Shown here: piece after piece, positions 62,792 to 64,000 of the stretch
How the letters are laid out: each line of letters opens with the position of its first letter
Numbering within the stretch: position 1 is the stretch's first letter
Assembly: GCF_001485415.1 (NCBI RefSeq)
Contig: NZ_BCMQ01000001.1
Location: forward strand, 310,001-374,000
Length of the DNA: 64,000 nucleotides
Source: Myroides odoratimimus
GTDB lineage: Bacteria; Bacteroidota; Bacteroidia; Flavobacteriales; Flavobacteriaceae
Direction of reading: 5' to 3'
The notes under the pieces: model-generated
The model's database searches: none
What the model was told of the DNA's origin: nothing
The model's input: the letters and a program-made list of their open reading frames with translations, nothing else
Made by a program: the position numbers and the translations under genes

Positions 62792-63451
62792 TTATACGAA
62801 ACCTTCTTTTAGTACCAGTTGTATTAGATTAGCGGTATCTGACACTTCGAATACATGCTTCATCTTTGCTAATCTTTTTTTGATAGCAGGATTAGAGAGA
62901 GGAATATGATTTTCTAATTCTTGTAATTTATATCCTTTAGATAACAATACTAGAATCTCTCTATTGTAATCATCATACATCACTTCCTTTCTTACTATTT
63001 CATTTAAGCAGTGCTTCACGATATCACTCTGATAACGATCGCCTGTTAATACGCGTTTAACGATATCTAATAAGTTATCAGGTGTAATCTCATGCTTACT
63101 TACTAATCCATCAGGCCTAATGTTTTTAACGATATTATAGATCGTTATCACTTCTGTATGACCAGTCAAGATAATGGTCTTACAGTAAGGCATTTCTTTC
63201 TTTATATAGGCTACTATATCTCCTCCATCTCTTAGTAGTGCTCCTTCCTTACTTGGTAAAGAAAAGTCAACAATAGCAAGATCAAATAAAACCTGACGTT
63301 CAACGGCAGCATCTATTGTTTCTTTAGCAGTCAAACAGTCAAATGACTTTTCAAAGACAACCTCTCCGAGTCCTAATTTATCTTTAGAGAGAGCCAATAC
63401 ATATCCTTCTACGATAAGAGGATGGTCATCTACTAACAGTATTCTGCACAT
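62792..63451 (-). CDS. Response regulator, NarL/LuxR-like
   Basis: A 219-aa two-component regulator. The receiver domain has LLVDDH (acidic Asp8, Asp9), the phosphoacceptor Asp62 in AIVDFSLPS, Thr96 in IILTGHT and Lys119. A short insertion (KEGALLRDGGD) after the phosphoacceptor is unusual. The C-terminal 60 residues (REILVLLSKGYKLQELENHI, SNPAIKKRLAKM) resemble a LuxR HTH with weak consensus. No histidine kinase is adjacent, so it is an orphan here. Targets unknown. Confidence 0.88.
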   Translation of the reverse strand: MCRILLVDDHPLIVEGYVLALSKDKLGLGEVVFEKSFDCLTAKETIDAAVERQVLFDLAIVDFSLPSKEGALLRDGGDIVAYIKKEMPYCKTIILTGHTEVITIYNIVKNIRPDGLVSKHEITPDNLLDIVKRVLTGDRYQSDIVKHCLNEIVRKEVMYDDYNREILVLLSKGYKLQELENHIPLSNPAIKKRLAKMKHVFEVSDTANLIQLVLKEGFV

Positions 63452-63597
63452 AATAATCGAGTTTTGAGAATCATACTACAAATTTAAACATTAAACTAGT
63501 ATAAAAATACTTATTTGTGATAAGTTACAACTTTTTATACACAAAATATCAACAATCTACATAAAAGTACAAAATGATAAGATTCAATATACAAAAA

Positions 63598-63624
63598 AAG
63601 CACCAAGTAATACACTTGATGCTT
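63598..63624 (-). terminator. Terminator of asd
   Basis: On the minus strand AAGCATCAAGT pairs with ACTTGGTGCTT (one G-U) around a 5-nt loop, followed by a T-run. Confidence 0.85.
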
Positions 63625-63646
63625 TATATATCTTTATTTTAATAGA

Positions 63647-64000
63647 TTATACAAGCTTATTAGCCACTAGGTACTCCGCAATCTGTACTGTATTTGTTGC
63701 AGCTCCTTTTCTAAGGTTATCTGCTACGATCCACATATTCACAGTGTTTTTTTGGCTCTCATCTCTTCTGATACGCCCTACGAACACATCGTCTTTCCCC
63801 TCTGCATATAGTGGCATTGGGTATGTATTTGTATCTGTATTATCTTGTACAGTGATACCAGGAGTCTGGTGAAGAATCTGTCTAATATCTCCTAAGTCAA
63901 AATCTTTTTCAAACTCTATATTCACAGTCTCACTATGGCCTCCCACTACAGGGATACGCACAGCTGTAGCCGTTACTAATACAGTATCATCTCTAAGAAT
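63647..64000 (-). CDS. asd: Aspartate-semialdehyde dehydrogenase, 3' part (gene runs off the window)
   Basis: The C-terminal ~117 residues of Asd; the start lies beyond the window edge. VRIPVVGGHSETVNIEFEKD and GRIRRDES plus NMWIVADNLRKGAATNTVQI are the conserved substrate and C-terminal regions of the enzyme. It makes aspartate semialdehyde, the substrate of the homoserine dehydrogenase half of thrA at 17.3 kb, but lies 44 kb away and is separately regulated. The catalytic Cys is not in this part. Confidence 0.94.
   Translation of the reverse strand: MLRDDTVLVTATAVRIPVVGGHSETVNIEFEKDFDLGDIRQILHQTPGITVQDNTDTNTYPMPLYAEGKDDVFVGRIRRDESQKNTVNMWIVADNLRKGAATNTVQIAEYLVANKLV

Overview
The window is 64 kb of AT-rich chromosome from a member of the Bacteroidota, most likely the family Flavobacteriaceae; Myroides or a close relative is my best guess from gene content, not a proven assignment. 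The support is a DnaQ-DnaE fusion polymerase, a GLPGLI-family protein, PCMD, DUF4625 and DUF3109 proteins, many short lipoproteins with a Cys lipobox, TonB and Omp85 outer-membrane proteins, and start-proximal promoters of the Bacteroidota type (TAnnTTTG). I saw no rRNA, tRNA, CRISPR array, transposase or prophage. Most genes are chromosomal housekeeping or cell-envelope genes.

Layout. 0-4.6 kb: dnaE (minus). 4.8-8.3 kb: three envelope lipoproteins (minus). 8.7-9.8 kb: rpsP-rimM. 9.8-11.1 kb: a PD-(D/E)XK nuclease-like gene bracketed by a 29-bp direct repeat of the rimM terminator. 11.1-13.5 kb: a P-loop kinase, a GLPGLI protein and trmN6. 13.5-26.2 kb: a large methionine/threonine-branch locus (metY, a metB/metC-like gene, metX-like, thrA, then metZ-like, metH, metF). 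27-33 kb: DUF4349, Nudix, CAT-like and three tandem TlpA-like genes. 33-39.6 kb: acyl-CoA dehydrogenase, two SDRs, mtgA, Dps and small lipoproteins. 39.6-42.6 kb: a decayed prolyl-oligopeptidase 3' end, a small lipoprotein and an intact prolyl oligopeptidase. 42.7-46.6 kb: a TonB-receptor operon with a His-rich lipoprotein, probably for metal uptake. 47-52.3 kb: aromatic amino acid permease, then an Omp85-like protein, a phosphoethanolamine transferase and a PCMD protein. 52.3-64 kb: small oxidoreductase, DUF3109, retropepsin-like, tatD, acyltransferase, asparaginase, lipoproteins, Dabb, tyrA, persulfide dioxygenase-rhodanese, a response regulator and the 3' part of asd.

The most interesting feature is the 13.46-13.93 kb leader of the methionine locus. 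It carries two consecutive short ORFs of 23 and 30 codons, packed with runs of ATG codons (7 and 11 Met) plus Thr codons. Each is followed by a strong intrinsic terminator and contains, just before its stop, a segment complementary to the 5' arm of that terminator. The distances from the last Met codon to this segment, and from the segment to the stop, are nearly the same in both. This reads as a tandem, double-checkpoint transcription attenuator sensing Met (and perhaps Thr) charging, in place of a SAM riboswitch. The genes behind it build homoserine (thrA), acetylate it (metX-like), introduce sulfur by several PLP enzymes, and methylate homocysteine (metH with metF).

Second-tier observations are two places where a single accessory gene sits between direct copies of a neighbour's terminator or 3' end; a 78-bp structured element shared by two divergent intergenic regions; a dispersed REP-like palindrome family with 94-bp and 104-bp repeats clustered around the methionine genes; and competing operator-like repeats around the TonB operon.
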